Below are positions 1 to 11,377 of a DNA stretch of 64,000 bases, piece after piece. The stretch is from Malus domestica. Taxonomy: Eukaryota > Streptophyta > Magnoliopsida > Rosales > Rosaceae. Numbering within the stretch: position 1 is the stretch's first letter; each line of letters begins with the position of its first letter. The translations under genes were made by a program, and so were the position numbers. The DNA is taken from assembly GCF_042453785.1 (NCBI RefSeq), contig NC_091664.1, positions 2,818,501 through 2,882,500 on the forward strand. The letters run 5' to 3'. The notes beneath the pieces are model-generated. The model was not told where the DNA came from and ran no database searches. It saw only the letters and a program-made list of their open reading frames with translations.

Positions 1-703
1 AGGCCGATGCCACACTATAGTTTGTTAATTTTCTGTTTTTGTAAATATTAAAGGCCGAAGCCAAGTTGAATGAGATTGTTGACGGTGAATCCCACGAAGG
101 GTAATCCCGTAAGAAGTGTTATACCGGCATGAGGGTGTGCTACAACTACTTTATAGAAGGTTGTTCTTGTGTACAACTCCTGATAGAGGCAGCGGCATAC
201 AGATGTCTTTATTTGTAAGGCAGTGGAAGAAATTTGGACAGACAGACAGAGGTTTTTAGTCAACAGCTTCAAAGAGGTCATGGGGTACACTTGTTTGATT
301 CAGTGATCTGGGAAAGCTATAAGCTTTGGTGATATGGTTTGAGTATACGCGCTTACTCTCTGTCGTATGGCCGTACATCTACTTCAAGTTGTATGGTTTG
401 ATTCAGTGTCATGTTTTCTACATGACTTGCTGTTGAAGTGGTTTTGAAGGTAGTATTCACTGTGATGATGTTTGAATAGTTGCCTTTTGTCAGATGGTGA
501 TGTTGATCAATGGCAGAAAGATCGTTATTTCAAAAACCTGTGTGCGCGCAGGCTAATCCAAAGTGTTGACTCTAGTCAAAGTGCTACATGTGGACAGATG
601 TTTGGGTATCAATCCAATGGTGGTTTTCCTAAATCTACAGTTTCAGTGCTACCATGTCTCAATTCTTCCAATCTCAAACTGAGTTTCCCCAGTTGAGATT
701 GAG
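1..703. other. Unassigned sequence left of a Copia-like LTR
   Basis: No gene is recognisable on either strand. Two short open frames (minus 290-48 and plus 472-696) show no family motifs. The segment runs directly into a purine tract and LTR-like sequence from 704, so it is most likely the decayed 3' internal part of a retroelement. That is inference from position only. Confidence 0.3.
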
Positions 704-929
704 GGGGAGTATTAAGGGTAAAAATGTAATATAGTTAGTAATATAGTTAGGTAGTTAGTATTTGGTTAAAGTAGTTAGGATTTCTATATAAACAGTATGT
801 GTAATCTTCATTTGCTCAGTTAATACAAATCATATTTCTCTCTCTAAACTCTCTCACTCTAGAATCTCTCTTGGTTCTCTCTATCTTCTTCCTCTTCCTC
901 TGTATCAATCCTTCATCTTTTACAATGTA
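704..929 (+). repeat. Copia-type 3' LTR remnant with polypurine tract
   Basis: A purine tract (AGATTGAGGGGGAGT, 704-717) of the kind that precedes Copia 3' LTRs is followed by about 210 bp with LTR-like layout. There is an AT-rich U3, a TATATAAA-like box near 785, a pyrimidine-rich tract (CTCTCT repeats 836-900) and an end near TTTTACA (about 929). No second copy of this LTR lies in the window, so element limits and target duplication cannot be shown. It may be the right end of an element that starts left of the window. Confidence 0.45.
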
Positions 930-2231
930 GTTAACAGCTCTAAGTCCCAGTCGTGGTTTAGTGGTTGTGGAACGTGCTTTTCAACAGCAGTTGGAACTAT
1001 ATTCCTCAGTTATAGGAGCTAGTATTACACGTACTAAACTCTTAATTAATTTGTTTAGGCAACCTATTATTTCACCTTTATCATAAATAGTTTAGTCCAC
1101 ATAGGATTCCTACGGTCAAGGTTTGACCTTTGTCTTTTCCTTGGTTGCTGATGGCGGCAACGACAATTATTACGCTGAGGAGTAGTTAGGGTTCCTAGGA
1201 TTTGGGGCTTATCATCAACACTCAAAATATTAAGAGCTGTTCGTGACTGTTGTAAGAAACACTTCTACTCATTAGGACACCTCCAACTATGGAGAGCTAA
1301 TAAAAGCACTTGGGCACAATTTTAGTCCTCAAAAATATTAATTTTTATTTTAATTAATGGTTGCGAGCTATTTTTTCTAGTTTCCAGCCAAGAAAGGGCT
1401 AAATATTAGCACCTCTATATCTTTGTTATATTTTAGTATGACCAAGTACCTCTTCACCATGTCATCAAGTGGTGGGCTTCGCGAAAAAGAAATGCCCAAT
1501 TGCATGGGGACTGGCACTTGGACATTTCTTTTTGCCCTCAAAATACGCCCATTTGCAATGTACCATGTGGTTGGAGATTGTTTTGTTTTTTTGGAGCTAA
1601 TATTGACCAAATTCTTTTGGTAGGAGATGACCTAATAGTTTTATTAGAATCGCTTTTGTTAAATGCATGTTAATTTTTTTTGTTAAAAATTCAAATGCTT
1701 ATGAAAAAGCATTTAGAAGTACTTAAGTACCTACTGCTTCTCCATACAACAGTTATGACCTATAAACACTTGAGTTTTTCTGCTAAACGTAATATCAACC
1801 AACATTTTTAGACTTTGATGGAGCAGTGCTTAATAATAGGAGGGGGCATGGACATTATAGAATGATGTGATGTACTAAAAAAGCCTTGAAGCCTGAAGGC
1901 TGCGTGAAAAAAATCGGTTGGTTTCTCCCAGAGTATGAAAGTGAATTCTACTGCCCATAATTGCTTGTCTGGTCTGCCGTCGCACGCACTCACCAGTGAA
2001 TAACGCTACGTATGAAAAACGCATGCGGGCATGCATGCATGCTTCAACATGCTTGAGGTTGATTCCCATGCGGGCGTAAATTACAAGTTTTGTATGCAGA
2101 TGAATGGTTCGGGTAGCACTGCAGTAAAGGTAACACCATTTGTTAACAAGAGATTTGAAATTGAATAATTATTAGCACATCAAAGGCAATCCTGCGCTGT
2201 GCATATATATTGTAACTACATATATCATATA
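930..2231. other. Intergenic, no gene seen
   Basis: AT-rich sequence with only short overlapping open frames on both strands and no recognised domain. Alternating GCATGC/CATGCATGC runs occur near 2021-2045 and look like low complexity. Nothing else is supported. Confidence 0.5.
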
Positions 2232-3044
2232 GGAAATTTTTATTTGAACCCATGTAATCTCTTTTTACACCCAACTTACTCTCTTCACCCATATTGTTTT
2301 TTATTAAAGAATTAATCTCTCTTTAAACCCAAATTTATTACTTAAACTATTCTCTCAAATCCAATTCAAAATGTTAATTTATCTTTACACCAATTCCCTT
2401 TATAAAATATCATCTATAATTGAATTTTTTTTTTAAAGAGGCGTCCTTGGCCCACCCCCTCTTCCCACTAGCATTTCCATGGCTACTTTTTTTTTTCCTT
2501 TCTATTACCAAACCCAGACATTTGCCTTTTTTCTTTCTATTGATGTGCATAAGCAACAAATTAAACAATTCATCCCCTTATATTTATCAACAAGCAAGGA
2601 AGTTTATAATCTAAGAACAATTGGTAAGAAGTTTTTCCTTAGAATTTTCCAATTGTAGAAAGTTTAACAAACAATTCGGGAATGATGAAAAAAATTGAAA
2701 CCCAAATACTCATCTTCTAAACTTTAAAAAAATTGAAATTAAACGAACAAAATATTCATAAATTGAGTCATACCTTAGTTGGAGGATTCAAAACTTCAAA
2801 ATCACCATCCATCACTAAAAATGCTTGTTTTTCTGTACAAGACCTATTAGGGTTTTAGCCAGAATGAACGTAGGATAAACAATAAGTGATGGTAGGGTTT
2901 AATTGGTTTATGATAAATTTGAGTTTTATTATTAATTTCATTTTGTACTTATTAATAATATGCAATAGGGTAAAATAGATAATTAATAATTTAAATTTAA
3001 GTTGGGGGTAGAAAGATGTTACATGGGTTGAAATAAAATTTTTC
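2232..3044. mobile_element. Non-autonomous Mutator-like element (MITE) with 9-bp target duplication
   Basis: The ends form terminal inverted repeats of about 48 bp: the left arm from 2232 (GGAAATTTTTATTTGAACCC) pairs with the complement of the sequence ending at 3044 (GAAAAATTTTATTTCAACCC). A perfect 9-bp direct repeat, TATCATATA, flanks it at 2223-2231 and 3045-3053. Nine-bp target duplications are the hallmark of the Mutator superfamily. The 813-bp body has no transposase frame, so it would need a transposase in trans. A diverged end of the same family lies near 45650-45770. Confidence 0.8.
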
Positions 3045-3132
3045 TATCATATATGCCACATCAATCAAGTGTCGGTATAATGCAAATTAAGTTCATAGTT
3101 GAATCAATTTGATTTACAAGTTGTTTGATAGT

Positions 3133-3492
3133 TGTTGATGCACAAAACCGGAAGGGTCTTGGAACAATGTAAATCCGATTATGAATCTGCAAGAAATGTA
3201 AATAACACAAGATGTATCGTGGTTCACCCCAATGTTTGGGCTACATCCACACTGATATTGTATTTCTCTGTTTGTGAGAGGATGAGAGGGTGAGAGCTTC
3301 TGAGGGTGAGAGAGCTCTTCCCATGGCCTAAGAATTGGCATCCCCTAATGAGGAGAGTGAGGAGTCATTTTATAGAATAAGGACTTCTCACTTATTACAT
3401 ATTTGCCCCTTCATTTATTACATAATTACATTTAAGTCAACCGAGTATTTATACGAGATCTAAATACGGAGGCCCTAAGTATGGTACAAACA
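3133..3492 (-). repeat. 3' LTR of the LARD-like element
   Basis: 360-bp direct repeat of 6613-6972. Read on the minus strand it starts TGTTTGTACC and ends ATCAACA. It is preceded on that strand by a purine tract, which marks it as the 3' LTR. Confidence 0.88.
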
Positions 3493-3679
3493 GTAGTCCC
3501 CCAAGTCTTTAGTCAAGAGAGTCTTTTGGCTCGAGACTTGCAATTTAGTCCATGTGTGGGCCGAAGTAACTAGATGTCGTCTAGAACTGAATACTTGATA
3601 TGAGGCGGTGCTTAATGTGAAATGATGCTCAACTAGAAGTAGCATATGTTGCGAGGCTGCTCAGCTTGTGACGTTGAAG

Positions 3680-4012
3680 GTGAGGGAGTCTTTTTTATAG
3701 AATAAGGGCTCGCTACTCAATACATAAGTGATGGGCTAGAGTTGATGCTCTCTAATGATGGTGAGGGAGTCATTTTTATAGAATAAGGGCTCACTCCTCA
3801 ATACATAAGTGATGGGTTAGGAGTGATGCTCGCGGCGAGGCGGTTGCTCAGCTGGCGACGATGCTCTCTAATGAAGGTGAGAGAGTCCCTTTTATAAAAT
3901 AAGGGATCGCTCCTCAGTACATGAATAATGGATGCTCTCTAATGAAAGTGAGGGAGTCCCTTTTATAGAATAAGGGCTCGCTCCTCAATACATAAATAAT
4001 GGGCTAAGTCCC
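3680..4012 (+). repeat. Tandem array, about 60-120 bp units
   Basis: At least four units share GAGGGAGTC..TTTTATAGAATAAGGGCTCGCT and a following CAATACATAAGTGATGGG block, with units near 3680, 3760, 3875 and 3945. They lie in the LARD interior downstream of the captured gene. Part of the unit also occurs in the LTR (near 3360 and 6845), so the array was probably seeded by LTR sequence. Confidence 0.7.
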
Positions 4013-4159
4013 CCAAGTACTTTTTATGAGGCCCAATATATGGTACATAGTGTAGTCCCCCAAGTCTTCAGTCAATATAGTTTGTTGGCTGGAAACTTCA
4101 AATTGAATCCATGTATGGGCCGAAGTGGCGGTTGTTCGGAGGCGGTATTTGTATACCCT

Positions 4160-4290
4160 GCATTGAAGCTTTGTAGGTGAAGCTTTGCAAGTGAAGCTTT
4201 GAAGCTTGAGCTTTTGTAAATGAAGCTTTAAAACTGGAGCTCTGTAAATGAAGCTTTCGAAACTAGAGCTCTGTAAATGAAGCTTTTGAA
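4160..4290 (+). repeat. GAAGCTTT minisatellite
   Basis: Repeated GTGAAGCTTTG / AATGAAGCTTT units of roughly 11-25 bp, at least seven copies, each containing a HindIII-like AAGCTT core. They lie inside the LARD interior. Confidence 0.7.
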
Positions 4291-4294
4291 GCTG

Positions 4295-4475
4295 ATTGAC
4301 ATGAGTGATGCTCATAAATGTTTATGTTGATTGACATGAGTGATGCTCATGGATGTTAACATGAGTGATGCTCATGAATGTTGACATGAGTGATGCTCAT
4401 GAATGTTTATGTATGATTGATATGAGTGATGCTCATGAATGTTTATGTATGATTGACATAAGTGATGCTCATGAA
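4295..4475 (+). repeat. ATGAGTGATGCTCATGAATG minisatellite
   Basis: Six copies of a unit around GACATGAGTGATGCTCATG (near 4298, 4332, 4360, 4384, 4422 and 4455), with spacers of 5-20 bp. Each unit contains the near-palindrome CATGAGTGATGCTCATG, so single strands could form a series of small hairpins. Confidence 0.75.
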
Positions 4476-4800
4476 TAATTTTGGAGTACTGGACGTACTT
4501 TTGATCACCTGGTTGGAGATAATAACGGCAGGCTGCCGAATAATTTTGGAGTACTGGGCGTACTTTTGATCACATGGTTGGTGGTAATAGCGGCAGGCTG
4601 CCGAATAATTTTGGAGTACTGGGCATACTTTTGATCACTTGGTTGGTGATAATAGCGGCAGGCTGCTAAATAATTTTGGAGTACTAGGCATACTTTTGAT
4701 CACCTAGTTGGTGGTAATAGTGGCAGGTTGCCGAATAATTTTTTGTAGTACTTGACGTACTTTTGATCACCTGGTTGGTGATAATAGCGACAAAGTGCTG
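4476..4800 (+). repeat. Tandem array, about 66-bp units, five copies
   Basis: Five consecutive units share TTTTGGAGTACTGGGCGTAC, TTTTGATCACCTGGTTGG, GATAATAGCGGCAGGCTGCCG and an AATAA spacer, starting near 4477, 4541, 4605, 4670 and 4735. The units are mostly over 85% alike by eye. The array is internal to the LARD element. Confidence 0.8.
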
Positions 4801-5523
4801 AATAAATTTGAAGTCATAGGCTCTGGCTCTTTTGGGCATATGGGTCTTCACCCTCCACATAACATTCCAACCCATTATTTTGGGCTTTTTTTATATTTCA
4901 TTTTTTTATATTACCCTCTGGTGGGATTTATACAGATGTCTTCGAAAGATAAGAAAAATAAATCACATCATTCAAAAATAAGGAAAGTAAATCACATCAT
5001 TCTGGTGGGGGTGTTTATTCCTTGCTTTTGCAGTGTGGGTGTTTATTCCTTGCTTTTGCAATGTCCCCATGTGCTCTCGCAGATGAAAGCCTCCATTTTA
5101 CTTTCTGCTTTTTCTCTGTTGTTTCTACTTTTTCGACAAGCTGATGGACGGAAAGGGTGGCCTTGTATGGCTCCATAACCGTGTCAGACACCTTTGGGGA
5201 TGGGAAGACAGAAAATGTTAACATCATTCGATCCGGGTAAATCACATGGAGGATCCTCTCTTCCCAATGCAGGGATTCCCATGTGACATACAAACCAATG
5301 AAGGGATTCGCATGTGCATCTCCTTAACAAGATCCTGTCTTATCCCTGCATGGATAAGAGTTCCCATGTGATTTCCTCTCTTATCTTCTTCGTTGCTTTT
5401 CTGCTTGGCAATTTCCAAAAAGGCAATTTCTCCATTATTCTTATGGGCCATGACGGTGGTACTGCCGGATGTGACATTGATGGCAAGCTTCTGGCATTTT
5501 TGCAAGTACGTTATTTTAGTCTT

Positions 5524-6230
5524 CTCAAGCTCATCGTCGTCATCGTCATCATGACCACCGTTTGGGTGATATCCACCTTCCGAGTAGCGGACGTAGCATT
5601 TATCCAATAACATGTCGCCTCACGCACTGGTCCCTTACACGGACCTGAGCTGTCCGACGACTTCTGACAGACAATCCCGGCATTTGCTCGTACTCAAATC
5701 CCCGACACACTGCGCCAACCGCTGACTCTGACGGCGTGTAAGTTCCTTCACTGGTCAATGAATCTGAGTCAAACCCAGTCGATGGCTCATATTTCTTAAC
5801 AACCACGATTTTGTCCTCCACCCTTAAGAACGTTGCGTTGTCGTACTTCTCAAAACAGCCTTTGCAGGAGTCGAGGCACTGCAACGCACCACTGCAGGAG
5901 TCGAGGCAGAGGGTTCCGAGTTGACTCACCTAGCGAGCGACGCACTGGGACCAGTCGATGTTGCTGAGGTCGCCGCGACATTGGAAGAGGCCATAGGGTG
6001 TCCTAGGAGCCGGTGGAGCTGCTATCGGGGAATGTGAAGTTGTTGTAGGTGGAGAACATGGTTAAGTTGATCAGGGAGGTGAGGAGCGAGTTTACTTTCG
6101 ACTCGTAGAGCGAACCCGAGAGGTATCTTTGCTGGGAACAGCCGCCGAAGACGAAAGAAGTGGTTGCGGAGGACGACAGGGTTGTAAGGAAGGAAATAGT
6201 GAGGAGGAAAACAAAAATAGAAGACATCAT
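5524..6230 (-). pseudogene. Captured plasmodesmata-located protein (PDLP, double DUF26) pseudogene
   Basis: On the minus strand an ATG at 6230 opens a signal-peptide-like start (MMSSIFVFLLTISFL) and the first Gnk2/DUF26 domain (CSQQRYLSGSLYESKVNSLL, then NLTMFSTYNNFTFP). After a frameshift near 6005 the domain continues as GLFQCRGDLS, VSQLGTLC, GCFEKYDNATF and VEDKIVVVKK. The second DUF26 domain follows in another frame as AQCVGDLS, CRDCLSEVVGQL and DKCYVRYSEGGYHPNGGHDD, with an acidic juxtamembrane stretch ending near 5524. In-frame stops fall where the family has Cys and Trp (near 5633 and 5618). Known PDLPs have exactly this order, followed by a transmembrane helix and short tail, which I do not see here. 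The gene has the same orientation as the surrounding LTR element and lies in its interior, so it was probably captured by it. It is non-functional as protein. Confidence 0.85.
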
Positions 6231-6600
6231 ATTTTGTTTTGTGAGATGGTGGCTGTAACAAGTTAGAAGAGAGAGAGAGGTCTCTGTGTTTTTTTTTTTT
6301 TTTGGATTTCTTTTTGCCGGGTCTTCTGGGTTGGAAAAATAACATTGACAAACTTTGATTTGAATTTTGATCTCAACTCTGGAGCTTTTGATCTCTCTCA
6401 CACACACTCTCTCTCTCCTCTGTGTGTATTGTTTCTCTCTAGAAAGTAGAGAGATGGTGGAGTTTGGGAGTTATCTTGATGTGGTGGAGGAACAAAGGAC
6501 GGGCATTGAGGCTTTGGGCTCTTGGGTTTTTTGCAGATTCATGGTGGTGAGATGAAAAAATAAAAGAGAACCGACACAGCTTTTCGTGTCGTTTTCCACA

Positions 6601-6612
6601 GACGGCGCCAAA
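6601..6612 (-). promoter_or_regulatory. Primer-binding site of the LARD-like element
   Basis: Minus-strand TTTGGCGCCGTC directly abuts the 5' LTR. The TGGCGCCGT core matches the site complementary to the 3' end of plant tRNA-Asp used by many Ty3/Gypsy elements. The rest of the site has drifted. Confidence 0.65.
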
Positions 6613-6972
6613 TGTTGATGCATAAAACCAGAGAGGTCTTGGAACAACGTAAATTCAACCGTGAATCTGCAAGAAATGTAAATAACACAAGATGTATCGT
6701 GGTTCATCCCAATGTTTGGGCTATGTCCACACTGATATTGTATTTCTCTGTTTGTGAGAGGATGAGAATGTGAGAGCTTCTGAGGGTGAGAGAGCTTTTC
6801 CCATGGCCTAAGAATTGGCCTCCCCCAATGAGGAGAGTGAGGAGTCCTTTTATAGAATAAGGGCTCCTCACTTATTACATATTTGCCTCTTCATTTATTA
6901 CATAATTACATTTAAGTCGTCCGAATATTTATACGAGATCTAAATACGGAGGCCCTAAGTATGGTACAAACA
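6613..6972 (-). repeat. 5' LTR of the LARD-like element
   Basis: Direct repeat of 3133-3492, 360 bp, with the same TG..CA ends on the minus strand. It is identified as the 5' LTR because the primer-binding-like site follows it. Confidence 0.88.
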
Positions 6973-7148
6973 ATAGCTATTTTATTTTTTTAGTTTTTAG
7001 TTTTTTTATTTTAATTTATGGATTTTAGTTTTTAGTTTTTTAAAAATTAAAATCTTATTTAGAACTACTTTCACTTTTCAGTATGAAAACTGAAAACCAA
7101 AAAGTGGAAACTCAAAACTAAATTTTAAAAATTCAAGAAAGTAGTTTT

Positions 7149-7418
7149 TGTTGCAGTCCTATTTAGAATAGGAATGTGATTGTGTAAATCTTAGGAAATA
7201 TGGGAATGTGTCTTATATTCCTATTAGGATTAGATTACCTATTAAATGTTGTAATCCTAAAGGGAAAGGTTTTACCCTTCCTACTACTATAAATAAAGGC
7301 ACAATGGGGTGAGATAACACACACCCACAATTACACATCTCTCTATTCTTCTCTCTATTGCCGCACCGCCTCTCTCTCTAAGGCCTCCATAATTGTTCAG
7401 TAAATTATGGCTACAACA
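7149..7418 (+). repeat. 5' LTR of the Copia element
   Basis: 270 bp, TG..CA ends. It contains an ACTATAAATAAAGG TATA-like box near 7287 and a CT-rich tract near 7339-7380, as expected for an LTR promoter. Confidence 0.92.
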
Positions 7419-7770
7419 CGTTATCAGCACGCTCTTGACGCTACGCTAACAAGAGAGTTTGATCTTCAATTTGGGGAATATTACGTTTTAATCATTCTTT
7501 TCATGATTAATTTATTATTTTATTAAATTGATCTACATGCTATTGATTCAATTTAATTTTTCTGTGTTGAACGTAATACAACGCATTGGAGAATTCCGGC
7601 TTTCAAGAAGGATCTTCTACAAATTCAAAGGCTTTTGTTGTTTTCTGCTACTCAGGTACGCTTAAAATAAAAGAAGATATTTGAAACGACCCATGAAGAA
7701 TGAAAACATTCCCCATGATGCATGAACCCCTTACATTTATATTTACCTTCCGATATATATATTGTATATG

Positions 7771-7814
<44 letters not shown>

Positions 7815-10134
7815 TCATACATTATGCAATAATTGCTATGTGGAATTTGTGAGTCAAAGTATTCAATTAAATTAGAAGCATGTTTCGGGTTTTCCTAAAC
7901 CCTAAAGGATTTGAAAAAGAAAATTGGGGAATCAAGACATGGTGCGGCACACCACCGCACCATCATTGTGCAAATAATCACCAGGCCTAGGTCTGGATTT
8001 TACCTCGGTAGGGCCTGCAACCCTGAGCCTATGCACACTGGCCTTGGCCCGCAACCATCCAACCTGCCCAATTGTCTGGGCTGTCCTCCCATACACACGC
8101 TGCAACCTTTTTGGTTGCTGGGTTTTGTTGCTCTGGCCCGCATACATATAGCCAGCATATGCTGGGCTTGTCACTGCGCCACCCATACCCAAGCCCGTGA
8201 CCTGCAGTCACTATGGGGTTGCTTTCACGCAACCAGCCTTTGCTGGGATCCCCGTGACAACCCACAAGCCAGCTTGCGCTAAACCTGTCTGTGCACTCCC
8301 TTGTGGCCCAAAACACCACCCAACTGCGGCTAGGGTCTCCCATTCCTCACCCGTGGCCTGCAGCCACCACCAAAGGAACATTTGGGCCTCGCCTTATGCT
8401 TAAAGCACCCAACCCGTGCCTCTTAACTCCCGGCATTAAGCCCAATTTTTTTTGGGGCTCTATTTTCGATCCAATAATATTATTTTAATATTATTTTACT
8501 TCTACGATCGACCCCGAATGGTCCCGATCTATTGAATTAATTAAAAGTGACCTACAATCCATTAATTTAATAATGAATCCAAAATTATTGACCTGAAGAT
8601 CACTTTTGGACATTAACGATTCAATAATTTATTTCTCTTCTTTGAACCGTCACATACTTTCGTAATAACGAAGCTCTCACACTTGAGTTCCCGAAGACAA
8701 CTCAAATCCACTACACTAAGTTAGTATATTGCATTCTGAGTTTCTTGCAGGAACCTCTCTTTTATGAACTAAATGTTCATAAACTAAGTCGAACCTGTAG
8801 TTTCGAATTTAGTGCCTTTGAAACCCGAAGATTTCATAAAACAATACACCCATGAAAACCTGACGTTTTTCATGAAAACCATGTCTTAGAACTCGAATGT
8901 TCTAACTTTGATGCTTATGGATGATTCATTCCCATAGCACCAATCACAATCTTGTTCCCTCAAATTCAGTGGATTGTCGAACCGTCACAAGTTTGATTTT
9001 CCTAATTTGGACGTTTTCTAATAGAAACCACTTTCGACGGGGTACAAGACGTGAATCTTCACTTGACTATCAAGAAGCTGAGAGACCATTGATGCCAACA
9101 ATGGCAAGGAATAGCTGAATAAGCCTCCACCATAATCTTCATTCGAAGACTTATGCTCAAAGCATTATAAATGGAAATACTCCCCGAACGAGGATTCCAT
9201 GGCTCTTTGGCTCGCTTCTATAAACCGTCTAATCATGAAAGAAATTGCCCGTAGCAAACCATGATTACGTCCATGAATTAGTACAATTCTGAATTTTATA
9301 AATCCGATCGAATCTTGACTGGAGAATACTTTTCTCATCATTCCATGCTTCTAACTCGCTCCTGAAGCAGCAGTGTAGAAAGTGGAAATTTACCAAATTC
9401 TCGGATCTGAATACTACCACAAACGTGAGAGAAAGGTATGGACCCAGTTCGATTGGAGTCTACCGAATGGCTCGACCCAGTTCGGTCAAAACCTAACCAA
9501 ATGGTGATGCACTGCTTCAGCAGAGATACACTGAATGGCATATTCTTTCACAATACAATTTCGAGTTTGTGTTCACAAACATATAGTATAATCAGGGCCT
9601 GCCAAGGTGTGGCATCATGCCTGAAGCATGATCCTTGGTACATAAGACCTAAAACTTCAAGAATAGGGATAATATTCTTGAACCTCAACCTTGCAAGAAT
9701 CTACTCATGTCTTGATGGAATAGATCATTGGTTATGCACATGTTCGTGCCCCTACCAATGTTGTTGAGGAGTACCATTCTAGTAGTCAATATGTGAGATT
9801 GATTTTGTTCCACCGAACATCGTTGGCAGAGCAAAATTTCGACATGGATGGCCTTATTGGCCGAATCCCCTTAGTAAATTTACTTTGTGAACATTTTTCC
9901 ATGTTCTTGGATTCAAGTTTGGTGTATGTTTTACTTATGGATAATCTTATTGATATTGTCCTCAAATATGAGTTAATTGAATCATGTTTCTTAATACATG
10001 TGACCGATTCAATTAAAACACGTGATTAGGTAGGAATGTGGGAAAGTTAGTTGTCTGGATGAATGCGTACTACGCACACTAACTTTACACCTAAATCACA
10101 TCTCTAACAACGACTTTAGGTTTATCCAACTTGA
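7419..10134 (+). other. Copia leader and unrecognised gag region
   Basis: The region starts with CGTTATCAGCACGC, a primer-binding-like site. A (TA)n microsatellite lies at about 7776-7808. An unusually GC-rich block (7930-8420) with clusters of CCAGC/TGCTGGG follows. From about 8500 to 10134 the sequence is AT-rich and full of stops. By position it should contain gag, but I could not align a gag frame with confidence. Confidence 0.5.
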
Positions 10135-10630
10135 TTAAGAGCATTGGCACACTCCTCGTTGTATGAATGATGCTGAATTATCATTTAAAGGACCTAAAAT
10201 TCTTCCTGATGTTGAGTTTTTAAGGATATTCGAGATGACAATGATCATAAATGAAACCACTGAAGAAAATAGAGTGAAATATCTTTGCACCACCTCCAAA
10301 AATGAGCCTGAAGCTTTGATTTGGGGCCAATGGGTTGTCTCCCAACTGGAAATACACCACATGTGGCCGGCCTATAGCCTGGTGATTGAGCAGTTTACTT
10401 GCTTTGGCACGACCTTTTGGGACACTTAGGTCGAACAATGATGCTACAACGCATCTCCTTATCTAAAGTAAGGATTTTGTGCCTACAAGCACACTTTGCC
10501 AATCATGTTCATTAGGGAAATTGATTTTCTATATCATTTCTTGCAAAGATACGACACAACTCCATTTTCGCAGAAAGATTCAAGGGAATATATGTAGACT
10601 AATCCAACCAAAATGCGGACCATATTTTGG
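10135..10630 (+). pseudogene. Copia GAG-pre-integrase / integrase remnant, 5' part
   Basis: Frame fragments such as NDAELSFKGPKILPDVEFLR, NRVKYLCTTSKNE and RKIQGNICRLIQPKCGPYF resemble the Copia region from the protease end through the GAG-pre-integrase zinc finger to the integrase start. Several stops and frame changes interrupt it. The integrase continues after the inserted LINE composite at 15452. Confidence 0.7.
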
Positions 10631-11308
10631 TTGATGAATCGACGTATGCAAGTTCAGTGCAAGTTCAGTGCAAATGGAGGCCAAAATGAGTTAGGGGTGA
10701 GGATCGGAGATCAGGAAATACCAAAGAGCCACCGTTTTCGCTACCTAGGGTCTATCTTGCAAAAGAACGGAGAATTAGATGGAGATCTCAACCATAGAAT
10801 ACAAGCTGGATGGATGAAGTGGAAGAGTGCATCTGGCGTGTTGTGTGATCATCGTATGCCACTGAAGCTTAAGGGAAAATTTTATAGGACGGCAATAAGG
10901 CCGGTGATGCTGTATGGCACAGAATGTTGGGCGGTGAAGCATCAACACGTACACAAAATAGGTGTAGCGGAGATGAGGATGCTTCGTTGGATGTGTGGGC
11001 ACACGAGAAAGGATAAGATTAGGAATGAGGATATCCGAGGTAAAGTAGGAGTAGCCGAAATTGAAGGAAAACTGAGAGAAAATCGGTTACGGTGGTTTGG
11101 ACATGTGCAAAGAAGGCCTACTGACGCTCCGGTTAGAAGATGCGACTACGGGACAGAGGTTCAGGGCCGAAGGGGTAGAGGAAAACCTAGGAAAACTTTG
11201 GAAGAGACTCTAAGAAAAGACTTAGAGTACTTTGATCTAACGGAGGACATGACACAGGATCGAGCACAATGGCGTTCTAAGATTCATATAGCCGACCCGA
11301 CTCAGTGA
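10613..11308 (+). pseudogene. RTE-clade LINE ORF2, C-terminal reverse transcriptase end (copy 1)
   Basis: An open frame of 231 codons encodes the distal part of a plant RTE-type reverse transcriptase, with [99 protein letters not shown] and the terminal IHIADPTQ. The first roughly ten codons are Copia sequence read through, so the true LINE part starts near 10644. The catalytic YADD-type box is missing, so this is a 5'-truncated dead copy. Its own tail is absent because LARD sequence follows. Confidence 0.85.
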
Positions 11309-11377
11309 CTTGGATTTTTCAAGTCTCCAATCGAGAAGTTTTCCCCACTCGGGAAATTAAGGGAACACTACCTCAAC

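Larger units (their letters stand above)
3133..6972 (-). mobile_element. Non-autonomous LTR retrotransposon (LARD-like) carrying a captured PDLP pseudogene
   Basis: Two direct repeats of 360 bp (3133-3492 and 6613-6972) begin TG and end CA when read on the minus strand. Next to the upper repeat is a primer-binding-like site TGGCGCCGTC (minus, 6610-6601), as found in elements primed by tRNA-Asp. Next to the lower repeat is a polypurine tract GACTTGGGGGACTAC (minus, 3507-3493). The flanks ATAGT (3128-3132) and ATAGC (6973-6977) look like a five-base target duplication with one change. The 3.1-kb interior has no gag or pol. Instead it has several tandem arrays and a broken host gene. The LTRs differ at roughly 25 positions by eye, so the insertion is not recent. 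Confidence 0.88.

Noticed and set aside
4795..5293. 127- and 92-codon ORFs on opposite strands downstream of the PDLP pseudogene
   Set aside because: No motifs; partly made of a short tandem repeat (GTGGGTGTTTATTCCTTGC) and overlapping each other.
7911..8488. Overlapping GC-rich ORFs on both strands in the Copia leader
   Set aside because: Open frames on both strands follow from the GC-rich, low-stop composition; no gag, protease or host domain could be recognised.
10613..11308. The 231-codon ORF as a host gene
   Set aside because: Its sequence is the distal part of an RTE-type LINE reverse transcriptase, repeated at 14616-15438, 23188-23775 and 40337-40690.
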